64,000 bases of DNA from an uncultured Prevotellaceae bacterium (GCA_900316315.1 ONCK01000005.1:124001-188000); one strand, 5' to 3'. Numbered from the stretch's first letter, positions 1-10,113 are shown. The notes: generated by a model not told the origin, from the letters alone. Made by a program: numbers and translations.

Positions 1-704
1 TCTATGACGTGCATTGGCAGCGGCTCAAGGGATCCGTCAGCCTTGCGGTTGAACTGCATGAAGACAATATTCCATATCTCTATCACCTGGGGATCATCTT
101 TGTTGACCAGCAAGCGTCCGGGCGTCTTGGCCTTCTCCTCCGGGGTACGGCTGTCGAGATGTATCTCCGAGCAGGGGCCACATGGACCCGTATCACCCAT
201 CTCCCAGAAGTTGTCATGCTTGTTGCCATTGATAATATGATCGGCTGGTACATGCTTTGCCCAGTAACCTGCGGCTTCGTCGTCGCGTCCCAGATGCTCC
301 TCAGGCGAGCCCTCGAAGACAGTAACATAGAGATCTTTGGGGTCCAAGTGGAGTACGTCGACGAGATATTCCCATGCGTAGTCTATAGCTCCCTCCTTGA
401 AATAGTCACCAAAGCTCCAATTGCCAAGCATCTCAAACATCGTATGATGGTAGGTGTCATGGCCGACTTCCTCCAAGTCATTATGCTTTCCGCTGACGCG
501 GAGGCACTTCTGCGTGTCGGCGCGGCGGCGCGGCTCGGGGTCACGTGTACCGAGTATGATGTCCTTCCATTGGTTCATACCGGCGTTGGTAAACATCAGG
601 GTAGGGTCATCCTTGATTACCATCGGAGCCGAGGGCACAATAGTGTGTCCCTTGCTGGCGAAAAAAGTCTTAAACGACTCTCTTATCTCATTTGCTGTCA
701 TCAT
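1..704 (-). CDS. alaS: Alanyl-tRNA synthetase, N-terminal part (3' end off the window)
   Basis: Charges tRNA-Ala with alanine in the cytosol. Reading the minus strand from 704 gives an uninterrupted frame to the left edge, about 234 residues, beginning [11 protein letters not shown] and containing the class II aminoacyl-tRNA synthetase signatures of Ala[31 protein letters not shown], and [12 protein letters not shown]. The frame has no stop, so the gene runs beyond base 1. Two adjacent ATGs (704 and 701) could start it. The family usually begins M-x-T-A-N-E-I-R, so either fits. A TAnnTTTG box lies 25 bp upstream. It is divergent from a MerR-type regulator gene with about 150 bp between them. 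Identification is secure; the exact start is uncertain by one codon. Confidence 0.96.
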   Translation of the reverse strand, partial: MMTANEIRESFKTFFASKGHTIVPSAPMVIKDDPTLMFTNAGMNQWKDIILGTRDPEPRRRADTQKCLRVSGKHNDLEEVGHDTYHHTMFEMLGNWSFGDYFKEGAIDYAWEYLVDVLHLDPKDLYVTVFEGSPEEHLGRDDEAAGYWAKHVPADHIINGNKHDNFWEMGDTGPCGPCSEIHLDSRTPEEKAKTPGRLLVNKDDPQVIEIWNIVFMQFNRKADGSLEPLPMHVI

Positions 705-724
705 GATTTCTTTTTCTTAAAACA

Positions 725-756
725 GTTGCAAAGTTACGAGTTTTTAAGTACATTTG
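725..756 (+). promoter_or_regulatory. Promoter of the MerR-type gene
   Basis: TACATTTG (749-756) fits the -7 box TAnnTTTG. GTTG at 725-728 sits 20 bp upstream as a near match to the -33 TTTG. It overlaps the divergent alaS promoter, so the two may interfere or share control. The leader would be about 90 nt. Confidence 0.5.
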
Positions 757-763
757 CAGCAAA
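729..763 (-). promoter_or_regulatory. Promoter of alaS (Bacteroidetes type)
   Basis: On the minus strand TAACTTTG (736-729) matches the -7 box TAnnTTTG, and TTTG at 763-760 is a possible -33 box with a slightly long 23-bp spacing. It lies 25 bp before the alaS start. Confidence 0.65.
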
Positions 764-853
764 TACATACTCAAATTATATGGTGTCCGGTCTTCGGCTG
801 CAGGCTGTAAGGCGCGCTCCCCATATCACCGAGAGGTACACATTTCCATCTGC

Positions 854-1261
854 ATGACACTCTATACCCACAAGGAACTCAAGAAGTACTACTCCATCCA
901 CGAGGTGGCCGCCCAGTTTGGTGTAGCCGAGTCGCTGCTGCGCTTTTGGGAGCAGGAGTTTCCCCAGCTCCATCCCCACAAGGCAGGGCGAAACGTCCGG
1001 CAGTACGCCAAGGAAGACATTGAAACCGTCCGCACCATATACACTCTCGTCAAGGTGCGCGGCCTCAAGATAGCCGCAGCCCGACAGCTGCTCAGCAAGA
1101 ATAAAGACGGCGAACAAAATATTGCTGAAGCCATCTCCAAGCTCAAGGATGTGCGCCAGCAACTGGCCAAGCTCAACCGCAGCCTCGTCGTCCTTGACCC
1201 CACACTTGAGGGCGTAGAGTGGGACCCACCTAAGCCGGAAGCTGATGAAGAAGAGGCTTGA
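854..1261 (+). CDS. MerR-family transcriptional regulator
   Basis: A 135-residue protein with an N-terminal winged helix-turn-helix of the MerR type: YYSIHEVAAQFGVAESLLRFW (about residues 12-32, split as IHEVAAQFGV and ESLLRFWE), then QYAKEDIETVRTIYTLVKVRGLKIAAARQ-type dimer-helix sequence around residues 50-80. The C-terminal third is charged and helical and ends in an acidic tail (EADEEEA). MerR proteins bind DNA as dimers; no effector-binding domain is visible, so a ligand cannot be proposed. It is divergent from alaS and followed directly by a bidirectional terminator. The family call is strong; its target genes are unknown. Confidence 0.85.
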   Translation: MTLYTHKELKKYYSIHEVAAQFGVAESLLRFWEQEFPQLHPHKAGRNVRQYAKEDIETVRTIYTLVKVRGLKIAAARQLLSKNKDGEQNIAEAISKLKDVRQQLAKLNRSLVVLDPTLEGVEWDPPKPEADEEEA

Positions 1262-1291
1262 CAAGGCCTCCGCCTACCGACACCCTATAAC

Positions 1292-1333
1292 AAAAACTGC
1301 AAGATACCCGGGAAAGGATACCTTGCAGTTTTT
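1292..1333. terminator. Bidirectional rho-independent terminator
   Basis: Arms AAAAACTGCAAG (1292-1303) and CTTGCAGTTTTT (1322-1333) pair perfectly and are flanked by A and T tracts, so the hairpin works on both strands. It separates the convergent MerR-type gene and the minus-strand membrane protein gene. Confidence 0.85.
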
Positions 1334-1349
1334 CTTTTGTCCGACTTAT

Positions 1350-1760
1350 TCAGTTTTTGCGCTCGTCGACCAAGCCGTAGATATAAGCTACGATAGCGCC
1401 CACGCTTCCCAGTGCGCCGATGATGAGCACTGCGAGATGCAAAGCGTTCCACTTGACTGGGCTAGTCAAGGCAAACAGGCCCGCAGCCACGGCCGAGATG
1501 ATCAGCGCGCTTATCAGCGCCACCTTGGTGGGGAAAAACCACAATTTGGTGGCCCCGAAGAGCGGTTGTCCTGCCAGTTTGGTCACCGCCCAAAGCAGAA
1601 TAGCCAGTATCACGGCAAATATCAGATATCCAAAGACGCACCTCAACACCACATGGCCGTCAAAGAGAGGCCGCTGCAAGGCATAGTACCACATGAAGTA
1701 GTAGGACAGCACCAGCGCCAGTCTCACCTCGCCGTGTCGGAATAGGGTCTTCAGAGTCAT
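1350..1760 (-). CDS. Small integral membrane protein, unknown function
   Basis: A 136-residue protein starting MTLKTLFRHGEVRLAL. It has about four hydrophobic segments (around residues 13-30, 38-58, 78-98 and 108-127) and no catalytic motif I recognise. The longest open frame would start at 1793, but a TACCTTTG -7 box (1798-1791) covers that start, so transcription begins downstream of it and the ATG at 1760 is chosen. It converges on the MerR-type gene with a shared terminator. Function unknown. Confidence 0.6.
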   Translation of the reverse strand: MTLKTLFRHGEVRLALVLSYYFMWYYALQRPLFDGHVVLRCVFGYLIFAVILAILLWAVTKLAGQPLFGATKLWFFPTKVALISALIISAVAAGLFALTSPVKWNALHLAVLIIGALGSVGAIVAYIYGLVDERKN

Positions 1761-1790
1761 AAGTTGCGTATAGATTAGGATTAACAGGCA

Positions 1791-1798
1791 CAAAGGTA
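1791..1798 (-). promoter_or_regulatory. -7 promoter box of the small membrane protein gene
   Basis: TACCTTTG on the minus strand, 30 bp before the ATG at 1760. No clear -33 TTTG was seen. Confidence 0.5.
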
Positions 1799-2452
1799 AG
1801 GATAAACTTCCACATATCGTCTCTCCTCAGAGATAAAAAGCCGCCTCCTCCCCGCGCCCTAGCCGACAGTCGCCGTCCGCCCAGCCATAGTTCCTATCCG
1901 ACGCCACTGGGACGCGCTCCTGCTCTTCCAACACCGCTTGCAAGAAACCGTCAGCCAAGATTTATTTTCATCAAAACTGCTAGCGGATCCATACCGTCAA
2001 TTCCCCGACTGGCAGATGGGCTTGCTGAGCCGCCAAGGTCCAATGCAGCCAACACAGGATGGCGATTCACTCATTTTCAAAGCCGCATAGCCATATGAAG
2101 GTCAGGCGACATCACGATAGACTACCCTTCAAGATGACCATGCATTCCTTCTCTGTCGATTCCTCAGCGTACCTGCCAGAATACGAGGCCGTAGCCGGTG
2201 ACGCATATCTCTCCTGCGCGTGACGTCATCCACTACCCGTAAAAAAATACGTACTCATACCATCTCAGCATGCACCCATCAGCACTGACTACCCCCATCC
2301 AAGGCTCAGACAAAAAGCTGCAAAGCCGACAGCATCCCACATGACGGCCGCTCCCTCCCACATCGCTGGCCTTAGGATGCTTGTCCTCGTATCAAGATTA
2401 ATTTTCGGGAAACTATTCCCGCCCTCTTCTTCCGGCATTGTCAATTGTTTCG
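1799..2452. other. Intergenic region without a supported gene
   Basis: About 650 bp between the divergent membrane protein gene and the pyrG promoter. Only short frames occur (for example 43 codons from 2094) with no ribosome-binding site, promoter box or recognisable domain. No copy of the dispersed repeat is present. I see nothing else in it. Confidence 0.5.
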
Positions 2453-2460
2453 TATCTTTG
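2453..2460 (+). promoter_or_regulatory. -7 promoter box of pyrG
   Basis: TATCTTTG matches TAnnTTTG, 41 bp before the pyrG ATG. The upstream region is T-rich but lacks a clean -33 TTTG. Confidence 0.6.
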
Positions 2461-2486
2461 TATCCCGTTAGAAGACTTCAACGTAA

Positions 2487-4112
<1,626 letters not shown>

Positions 4113-4118
4113 GCAAGC

Positions 4119-5243
4119 GTGTTTGCCGACTCCAAGCCCCACTACGTCCTGCTCGACGCCTTGCGTGGAGTGTGCGCCCTCTGTGTTGTCTATTACCACA
4201 TCTTTGAGGGATTTGCCACGAGTCCTCAGGAGGAGCAATTCAATCACGGCTACCTCGCCGTAGATTTCTTTTTCATTCTTTCAGGGTTCGTCATCGGCTA
4301 TGCCTACGACGACCGCTGGCCCCAAATGGGTTTGCGCGCCTTCTTCCGCCGGAGGCTCATCCGTCTGCATCCCATGGTCGTGATGGGTACTCTGATTGGC
4401 CTCGCCACCTACCTGATACAGGGCGCCGAGACATGGGACGGAGCCCATCCAAATCCTCTCCAGATAGTACTGGCAGCCGTGATGGGCATGCTGATGCTGC
4501 CCTGCTGGCCCGGTTGTCGCGCTGATGTGCGCGGTAATGGCGAAATGTTCCCACTCGACGGCCCCCAGTGGTCACTCTTCTTCGAGTATATTGGCAATAT
4601 CCTCTACGCCTTGATTATCCATCGCTTGCCGACACGCGTCCTGCGGATATGGACGTTGCTACTCGGCATAGGCTTGATCGCCATGGCCCTCTCCGACGTC
4701 TCAGGCAGCTACAGCATCGGCGTAGGCTGGACCATGGAAGAATCAGGACTGCCCGGTGGGCTCCTGCGCATGCTCTTCTCCTACTCACTCGGCATGCTGC
4801 TGGCTCGCAATCAGAGGCTGCATCATCTTACACTCCCTCTTCCGGCCATCATCGCAGCCGCGTTTGTCCTCATTGGCTGCTTTTCCGTCCCCTATATCGG
4901 AGGCCAGAGTCACCCGGAGTGCAATGCAATCTACGACTGTCTGTGTCTGATGGTCGTTTTTCCCATCGTCCTGCTCACAGGCGCCAATATCAAGAGTATA
5001 GGCGACCGTATGACAAGGGTCAGTCACATCCTCGGTCATCTTTCCTACCCCCTGTACATGGTACATTACCCCTTGATGTACCTCTTCTTCTCCTACATCT
5101 GGGAGCATCAGCTTTCCTTCTCACAGGCTTGGCCAATTGCTTTGCTGACCTACTTGGGAAGCCTGTTGCTGGGCTGGCTAGTTTACCGATTGTACGATGC
5201 TCCCGTGCGCAAATGGCTCACCAATTGCCTAGTCCGCCGTTAG
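4119..5243 (+). CDS. Acyltransferase family 3 membrane protein
   Basis: A 374-residue polytopic membrane protein of the acyltransferase 3 family (OafA/NodX type), which transfers acyl groups to sugars or other exported molecules from the cytoplasmic side. Typical N-terminal signature: LLDALRGVCALCVVYYHIF, then AVDFFFILSGFVIGY, followed by about ten hydrophobic segments and LSYPLYMVHYP near the C-terminus. The start is GTG, only 6 bp after the pyrG stop, which suggests translational coupling. The acceptor substrate cannot be read from sequence. A terminator follows at 5293. Confidence 0.85.
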   Translation: MFADSKPHYVLLDALRGVCALCVVYYHIFEGFATSPQEEQFNHGYLAVDFFFILSGFVIGYAYDDRWPQMGLRAFFRRRLIRLHPMVVMGTLIGLATYLIQGAETWDGAHPNPLQIVLAAVMGMLMLPCWPGCRADVRGNGEMFPLDGPQWSLFFEYIGNILYALIIHRLPTRVLRIWTLLLGIGLIAMALSDVSGSYSIGVGWTMEESGLPGGLLRMLFSYSLGMLLARNQRLHHLTLPLPAIIAAAFVLIGCFSVPYIGGQSHPECNAIYDCLCLMVVFPIVLLTGANIKSIGDRMTRVSHILGHLSYPLYMVHYPLMYLFFSYIWEHQLSFSQAWPIALLTYLGSLLLGWLVYRLYDAPVRKWLTNCLVRR

Positions 5244-5292
5244 TTTGCTGACAGACAAGTCATTCGTCAAACGGCATCCCGACTTATTCATC

Positions 5293-5328
5293 CAGCGCCC
5301 GGTCCTGTAGCTACAGGATCGGGCGCTG
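5293..5328. terminator. Terminator hairpin between convergent genes
   Basis: CAGCGCCCGGTCCTGTAG pairs with CTACAGGATCGGGCGCTG (one mismatch), an 18-bp stem with almost no loop. It lies between the acyltransferase gene and aroB, whose ends face each other. Flanking T tracts are weak. Confidence 0.7.
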
Positions 5329-5417
5329 ATGTCTATATCGTCTGCTATATATTAATGTAAGAGACTTCGCGTCATCCTACAGTCTGATTGAGGATAGTTG
5401 GGAGCAGATACTGTCAT

Positions 5418-6461
5418 CTATCCCTCTCTCAGAAAGTCGAGCATACCAAATATATCCTCCTTGGAAAGCGGCTCATTGATATGCAGCTGGCCGATATCAC
5501 TCAGCAGGGTGCAGAGTATCTGGCCACCAACGTTCTTCTTGTCATGTTTCATCAGCTCCAGGATGCGGTCATACTGTTTGCAGTCGAGCGGCATCTCACC
5601 ATAGTGCTCGCGGATGAAACTTACGGTCTGGCGCATCTTATCTTGAGGAAATCCCTTGCGCACACAGCTCTCGTAGAGCTCGCCTATCATGCCCCAGGCC
5701 ACAGCGTAGCCATGGAGCACAGGATGCCCTGTCTCCATGGCCAGACTCTCCAGCGCATGGCCAAGCGTATGGCCAAAATTGAGTGCCTTGCGAATCCCCG
5801 CTTCATGGGGATCTTGCCGCACGATATCCTCCTTAACCTCTATGCTGCGCCTTACCAACTGTTGCAAGGTGGGGAGGTCCGGATGGTCGAGATCAAACTG
5901 CATGAGCTGGCTCCAATGGTCTACGTCGCTAATGAGGCCGTGCTTGAGCATCTCGGCATAGCCGGAGCAGAGATTGGGACCGTCGAGCGTCTGGAGGAAA
6001 CTCGTGGAGATAATGACCAAGGCTGCCGTCTGGAAAGTGCCGACCTCGTTTTTCAGACCGTTGAAGTTGATGCCCGTTTTGCCACCTACCGAGGCATCCA
6101 CCTGGGCCAGCAGCGTCGTAGGCACATTGACAAATCTGATACCGCGCTTAAATGTCGCCGCAGCGAAGCCCCCGAGATCCGTCACCATACCTCCGCCGAG
6201 ATTGATCAACATACTCTTGCGTGTAGCCTTGCCATCAGACAGCGCCTGCCAGACTCCGGACAGACTTTCAAGCGACTTGTTGACATCGCCGGCTGCTATC
6301 GTGATAGGCTGGGCCTCGTCCAGATGAAGCATGGGTAGACACAGCCGCCCCGTCGTCTCGTCTGTGAGCACGAAGAGGCGGTCATATTGCTGCTGCGTGA
6401 GCCATTCTGTCAGCGCTGTCGCAGCGTCTTGGGCAAATAAGATATCTTGCGTGACTTTCAT
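5418..6461 (-). CDS. aroB: 3-dehydroquinate synthase
   Basis: Second step of the shikimate pathway (DAHP to 3-dehydroquinate), NAD- and metal-dependent. The 347-residue frame contains the family signatures INLGGGMVTDLGGFAA, the substrate stretch RFVNVPTTLLAQVDASVGGK, and the metal-binding segment NFGHTLGHALE. The start is taken at MKVTQDILF (6461), because a longer frame would begin upstream of a TACCTTTG box that ends only 4 bp before this ATG. The transcript would have almost no leader. It faces away from the MFS transporter gene and converges on the acyltransferase. Confidence 0.95.
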   Translation of the reverse strand: MKVTQDILFAQDAATALTEWLTQQQYDRLFVLTDETTGRLCLPMLHLDEAQPITIAAGDVNKSLESLSGVWQALSDGKATRKSMLINLGGGMVTDLGGFAAATFKRGIRFVNVPTTLLAQVDASVGGKTGINFNGLKNEVGTFQTAALVIISTSFLQTLDGPNLCSGYAEMLKHGLISDVDHWSQLMQFDLDHPDLPTLQQLVRRSIEVKEDIVRQDPHEAGIRKALNFGHTLGHALESLAMETGHPVLHGYAVAWGMIGELYESCVRKGFPQDKMRQTVSFIREHYGEMPLDCKQYDRILELMKHDKKNVGGQILCTLLSDIGQLHINEPLSKEDIFGMLDFLREG

Positions 6462-6465
6462 ACCG

Positions 6466-6473
6466 CAAAGGTA
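6466..6473 (-). promoter_or_regulatory. -7 promoter box of aroB
   Basis: TACCTTTG on the minus strand, ending 4 bp before the aroB ATG. If used, the mRNA would be leaderless or nearly so. No convincing -33 box. Confidence 0.5.
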
Positions 6474-6610
6474 CGAAAAGTGGCAAGGCTGTCGGGAGTA
6501 AAAGGCAAAAAAACTTCTGTTGGCCGTCACATGAAGCCTGCTTTGGCAAATACGGCGGACAGCATATCCTGTCCCGGGGAAAAGGTGGCGAGACGTCAGC
6601 TATTTTTTCC

Positions 6611-6618
6611 TAACTTTG
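6611..6618 (+). promoter_or_regulatory. -7 promoter box of the MFS transporter gene
   Basis: TAACTTTG, ending 8 bp before the ATG at 6627, again giving a very short leader. It sets the start used for the transporter. Confidence 0.55.
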
Positions 6619-6626
6619 CACCCGCT

Positions 6627-7799
6627 ATGAAACAATCTCTCCGTATAGATAGTGGCATACCACGACCGATATTGCTCATGATGATTATCATGGCGGCACT
6701 TACCGTGGCCAATCTGCATTATAATGTTCCTTTGCTTGACGTCATTAGCCGAGACCTTAATACCAGTCAAGTCAAGGCCAACTTGATCACCGTCTTTACC
6801 CAAGCTGGATATGCCATGGGCCTGCTCTTCATCGTGGCACTCGGCGACCTCTATGATGCCCGCCGCGTCATCGTCATCAATTTTGTCATTCTTATTCTCT
6901 CACTTCTGATCTTTGCCATGGGCCGGAGCATCTATGTGCTATGGGGGGCTGGTCTGGTCACAGGGTTGTCCAGTGTAGCTGTCCAAATGTACATTCCTAT
7001 GGTCTCCAAGTATTCACTGCCTGCCGACAAGGTGCGCCACGTTGGCTACGTGGTTTCGGGCGTAACCATCGGTGTACTGTTGGGTCGCGTGGTAGGTGGC
7101 TTGCTGGGCGGATGGATAGGGTGGCGTACACTCTACTGCGGCGCAGCAGGGCTTATGGCGCTGAGTTGTATTGCCATACTCCTCTATATGCCGCCGCTCG
7201 AAGCCTCCTTCAAAGGCACTTACCGCCAGCTGATGGCATCCATACTCGACCTCGTCCGTCAGTATCCCCAACTGCTTGCCAAGGCAGGTGCCTCTGCACT
7301 CGCCTTCGCCTCATTCAACACCCTTTGGGCCTGTCTCGCCTTTCACATGGCGGCACCTCCCTTTTACCAGGACAGCCGCATCGTGGGTTTGCTGGGACTC
7401 TGTGGCATCGTGACAGCTATTGCCGTGGCCGATATCGGCCGATATGTCAACCGTGTAGGTGCTAAAAAATTCAATATCTATGGCTTCTGCATCATGATTG
7501 CTGCCTGGGCAATCCTCTATTTCGGGGGCGATACCTACGGAGGCATTATCGCCGGTATCATCCTCATTGACATTGGGCAGCAGTGCGTAGGAGTGAGCAA
7601 TCAGAGCACTGCACTCGCTCTTGCTCCCCAGGGAGCCAACCGCATCAACACGCTCTACATGACTATCTTCTTTATTGGCGGTTCGCTGGGCACTTTTCTG
7701 GCCGGTCAGGGCTGGAACTATCTCTACTGGATGGGAGTAGTCATTGCAGGCTTACTGCTGGCAGCCGCCGGCCTCCTGCTCGTCAGGCTCAAGGGCTGA
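6627..7799 (+). CDS. MFS transporter
   Basis: A 390-residue protein with about twelve hydrophobic segments. It belongs to the major facilitator superfamily of secondary transporters, probably an exporter of the YnfM/AraJ-like group. The typical loop 2-3 motif is seen as GDLYDARRVI and a motif C-like stretch as GRVVGGLLGGWIGWR. The open frame extends upstream to 6447, but the TAACTTTG box at 6611 and the hydrophilic extra sequence argue for the ATG at 6627. Substrate unknown. A hairpin and dispersed repeat copy A follow. Confidence 0.85.
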   Translation: MKQSLRIDSGIPRPILLMMIIMAALTVANLHYNVPLLDVISRDLNTSQVKANLITVFTQAGYAMGLLFIVALGDLYDARRVIVINFVILILSLLIFAMGRSIYVLWGAGLVTGLSSVAVQMYIPMVSKYSLPADKVRHVGYVVSGVTIGVLLGRVVGGLLGGWIGWRTLYCGAAGLMALSCIAILLYMPPLEASFKGTYRQLMASILDLVRQYPQLLAKAGASALAFASFNTLWACLAFHMAAPPFYQDSRIVGLLGLCGIVTAIAVADIGRYVNRVGAKKFNIYGFCIMIAAWAILYFGGDTYGGIIAGIILIDIGQQCVGVSNQSTALALAPQGANRINTLYMTIFFIGGSLGTFLAGQGWNYLYWMGVVIAGLLLAAAGLLLVRLKG

Positions 7800-7801
7800 G
7801 C

Positions 7802-7835
7802 TCTGGCGGACACGTCCTCAATGTCAGCCGCCAGA
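7802..7835 (+). terminator. Possible terminator after the MFS gene
   Basis: TCTGGCGG (7802-7809) pairs with CCGCCAGA (7828-7835) around an 18-nt loop, beginning 3 bp after the stop codon. No T tract follows, so termination is uncertain. Confidence 0.35.
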
Positions 7836-7940
7836 CGCCCACTAGCTATCCCCTGCAAGCACCCGACGAGACCCAGGGAAGCTCCTCATCATCTGATTGT
7901 CAGGAGGACGATATAGGCAAAGGCAAACAGAGGAAACTCT

Positions 7941-8245
7941 ATTCATTTTTATATAATAAAAAAGAGACTCTTGTCTTGGTAGCATCAGAGGCAGGAATAA
8001 CAAGTCACCTTGTTCGCGTAACAAGGTCGGATGTAGTTTAAACTAAGTCGGATGTAGTTTAAACTGGAAGGCGAGTTGTTAGCCCCCGGAAGTCGTCTAA
8101 TTCCAGCAAGCCCAGATGATTTTTGTAAAATACTAGAAATGTGTATGTTACAAAGCCTTTCGAGCAAGTCTCGTTTTCTCTCCATCTCTGCCCAAATAGC
8201 GGGGTTGAAGAAGTCTCTCCCTTATAAAAATTTATATAAAACTTT
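7941..8245 (+). repeat. Dispersed intergenic repeat, copy A
   Basis: About 305 bp bounded by AT-rich ends (TTTTTATATAATAAA on the left, TTTATATAAAA on the right). The 76-bp core is 8002-8077. It contains a hairpin CCTTGTT/AACAAGG and two 21-bp tandem units that share GATGTAGTTTAAACT, and it ends in GGAAGGCGAGTT. Downstream, GTTACAAAGCCTTT (from 8147) is identical to copy B. It sits between convergent genes. The hairpin stem differs from copies B and C by a compensating base-pair change. Confidence 0.85.
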
Positions 8246-8557
8246 CGCGTCACATTTCGTCGGGACAGCCTCATCAATACTCGCCCCATAGTCTTCCGAC
8301 AGCGGATACCGTGGAGACATCATCACGCCAGACCGGCCTAACGCCGCCACTGGTCGCCATGACTCGCAGGGCCGTATGCGTCAGGTGAAACTGCGTCAAG
8401 TCCATCACATTGTATATCAGGTTTCAGTCGGATTCTCGTTTCCCCTTCGCGCGACGCCCACCTCTACTTGCCCTCCGGATACATCAAGGGGGCCGATCCA
8501 TCAGGTTCAGCCCCCTACGCTATAGGTCTTGCTTCTGCTCTGGCAGAAGTAGGATAT

Positions 8558-9055
8558 TTACTTCGCACTCAGCGCGGCGGCCGTCGCATTGACCGTCCGT
8601 ATGATGGCGTGGCTGCTAAAGGTCGCGCCGCTCACAGCATCGGGCTTGTATTTGGCAGCCTGCTTGAGCGTCTTGCCATTCCACTTGGAGAGCAATTCTT
8701 TACTGGCCAGACTAAAATACTCAGGTGTCTCGCCATTGGGCGCAGCGCAGATGCTGATGATCTTGCCCGACTTGCCAACTGCGATAAAGAGAGGCGTCGG
8801 ACCGGCGAAGCCGTATATCTTGCTGCCGTAGGCATGAGTGGCATATACTGTCACTCCCCCGCTGATCTGCCACACATTGGGTTGCTTCTGCTTGTAGCTC
8901 TTGCCGCCAAAGCCCAGGGCCTTGACCTCTGACTTAGTGAGTTTGACAGTTGGCACAGTGCTCGCCTTGCGCTGAGCATGGGAGACTGCGGGCAACGCAA
9001 GCAATATCAAGAGGGCAAGGGCCACTCTAAAAATGCTTTTTTCCATATTTATCAT
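8558..9055 (-). CDS. Secreted FMN-binding domain protein
   Basis: A 165-residue protein with a signal peptide (hydrophobic core around residues 9-23, cleavage near SHAQ). After it comes a single FMN-binding domain, with the flavinylation motif DAVSGATFSS near residues 139-148, where ApbE-type enzymes attach FMN to the threonine of S-G-A-T. Such proteins carry electrons outside the cytoplasm. It is not part of an Rnf, Nqr or other redox operon here, and no apbE gene lies in the window. An alternative start at the internal ATG (9046) is possible. It converges on repeat copy A and is divergent from the BACON lipoprotein. The domain call is good; the redox partner is unknown. Confidence 0.75.
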   Translation of the reverse strand: MINMEKSIFRVALALLILLALPAVSHAQRKASTVPTVKLTKSEVKALGFGGKSYKQKQPNVWQISGGVTVYATHAYGSKIYGFAGPTPLFIAVGKSGKIISICAAPNGETPEYFSLASKELLSKWNGKTLKQAAKYKPDAVSGATFSSHAIIRTVNATAAALSAK

Positions 9056-9068
9056 GATTTTCGAGGCG

Positions 9069-9076
9069 CAAAGGTA
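9069..9076 (-). promoter_or_regulatory. -7 promoter box of the FMN-binding protein gene
   Basis: TACCTTTG on the minus strand, 13 bp before the ATG at 9055. Confidence 0.55.
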
Positions 9077-9142
9077 CTAAGGATTTGGCACTTGGTAGAC
9101 CTACATCGCTGTTTAAAACTGCAAACAAGTTTCCGTTATTAC

Positions 9143-9175
9143 TTTATACCGAATAAAAAATAAGTACTAACTTTG
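9143..9175 (+). promoter_or_regulatory. Promoter of the BACON lipoprotein gene
   Basis: TAACTTTG (9168-9175) with TTTA at 9143-9146 as a near -33 box, spacing 21 bp. The sequence between is A-rich. The ATG follows 21 bp after the box. Confidence 0.6.
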
Positions 9176-9196
9176 CAGCACTAAATAAACTCAAAC

Positions 9197-9877
9197 ATGA
9201 AAAGCAAATATTCATTTATTCCCCTGCTCGCATTGGCTCTCGGCCTGAGTGCTTGCGACAACAACTCAAACGAAGAATACAACGTGCTCGCCATCGCCCC
9301 GGTAGCTGAAACGCCCCACGTAATCTATGCTGACCAGACCGTAGACTCCTGCGTCATCATCTCGACCAATGATTGGACAGCCTCCGTGACGTCAGACTGG
9401 ATGACACTTAAGCCCGAGTATGCCTCTGCCAAAGTCGAGGCAGGCGGTGTACTCTACAAGCATATCGCCGTCAACTACGATATCAACAAGACCAATGCAG
9501 TACGCTACGGCGTCCTCCGTGTCAACAACAACAAGCATACCGTCGGACGTCAGGATATGCAGACTTACTGGCTCAATATCACGTCTCCCACTCCCGTCTT
9601 TACCAATAAAGAGACCTATGCTGGTGTCCGCTTTGTCAGCAATGTGTCCAGTCAGGCCCAGTCCAACAGGATTGCCTTCACCACCTATTCTCCTACGGCC
9701 ACTATCTCGACCGAAGCCAACTGGGTATCGCTGCCCGACTCCACCTATGCTGCAGGCAGCCACGCCATCAATGCCGCCCTACTGGCCAATACGACTGGCG
9801 CCAACCGTACCGCACAACTCATACTCAAGACAAGCAACGGCATAGCCGACACTATCCAGATCGTACAGTCCCGATAG
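9197..9877 (+). CDS. BACON-like domain surface lipoprotein
   Basis: A 226-residue predicted lipoprotein: signal peptide with lipobox LSAC (Cys about residue 20), then a polar linker and two beta-rich segments. Features such as NDWTASVTSDWMTL (about residues 58-71) and a second repeat with ANWVSLPDS resemble BACON domains, which are Ig-like modules of Bacteroidetes surface proteins often linked to glycan or mucin binding. No catalytic domain follows, so it may be a binding or structural surface protein. It is monocistronic, with its own TAACTTTG promoter and a strong terminator. The lipoprotein call is firm, the BACON call moderate. Confidence 0.7.
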   Translation: MKSKYSFIPLLALALGLSACDNNSNEEYNVLAIAPVAETPHVIYADQTVDSCVIISTNDWTASVTSDWMTLKPEYASAKVEAGGVLYKHIAVNYDINKTNAVRYGVLRVNNNKHTVGRQDMQTYWLNITSPTPVFTNKETYAGVRFVSNVSSQAQSNRIAFTTYSPTATISTEANWVSLPDSTYAAGSHAINAALLANTTGANRTAQLILKTSNGIADTIQIVQSR

Positions 9878-9910
9878 TCTGTACAATCACTCTGAGCATC
9901 CATATAGAGA

Positions 9911-9936
9911 CGGCCCGCACTTCTCCGTGCGGGCCG
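9911..9936 (+). terminator. Rho-independent terminator of the BACON lipoprotein gene
   Basis: CGGCCCGCAC pairs perfectly with GTGCGGGCCG around a 6-nt loop, followed by TTCTCGT. It lies 34 bp after the stop. Confidence 0.8.
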
Positions 9937-10113
9937 TTCTCGTATAAGTCGTTTTCTATCTGCTAAGCCGGCAAGCCTTATGCTTATTTAGCATGCCCCT
10001 CTCGGAGGCCACACTTCCCTTCCGACAGTAACAGATAGAGGGAGGCAAGAGTTTACATAGCAAGTTCAAGCTTCATTTTAAGGCCTCAGCTTCGGCGTGT
10101 CAGCTCTTTTTAG

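Noticed and set aside
7941-8245. Insertion sequence with a transposase
   Set aside because: The copies are too short to encode a transposase and contain no conserved frame, so any mobility would have to be in trans.
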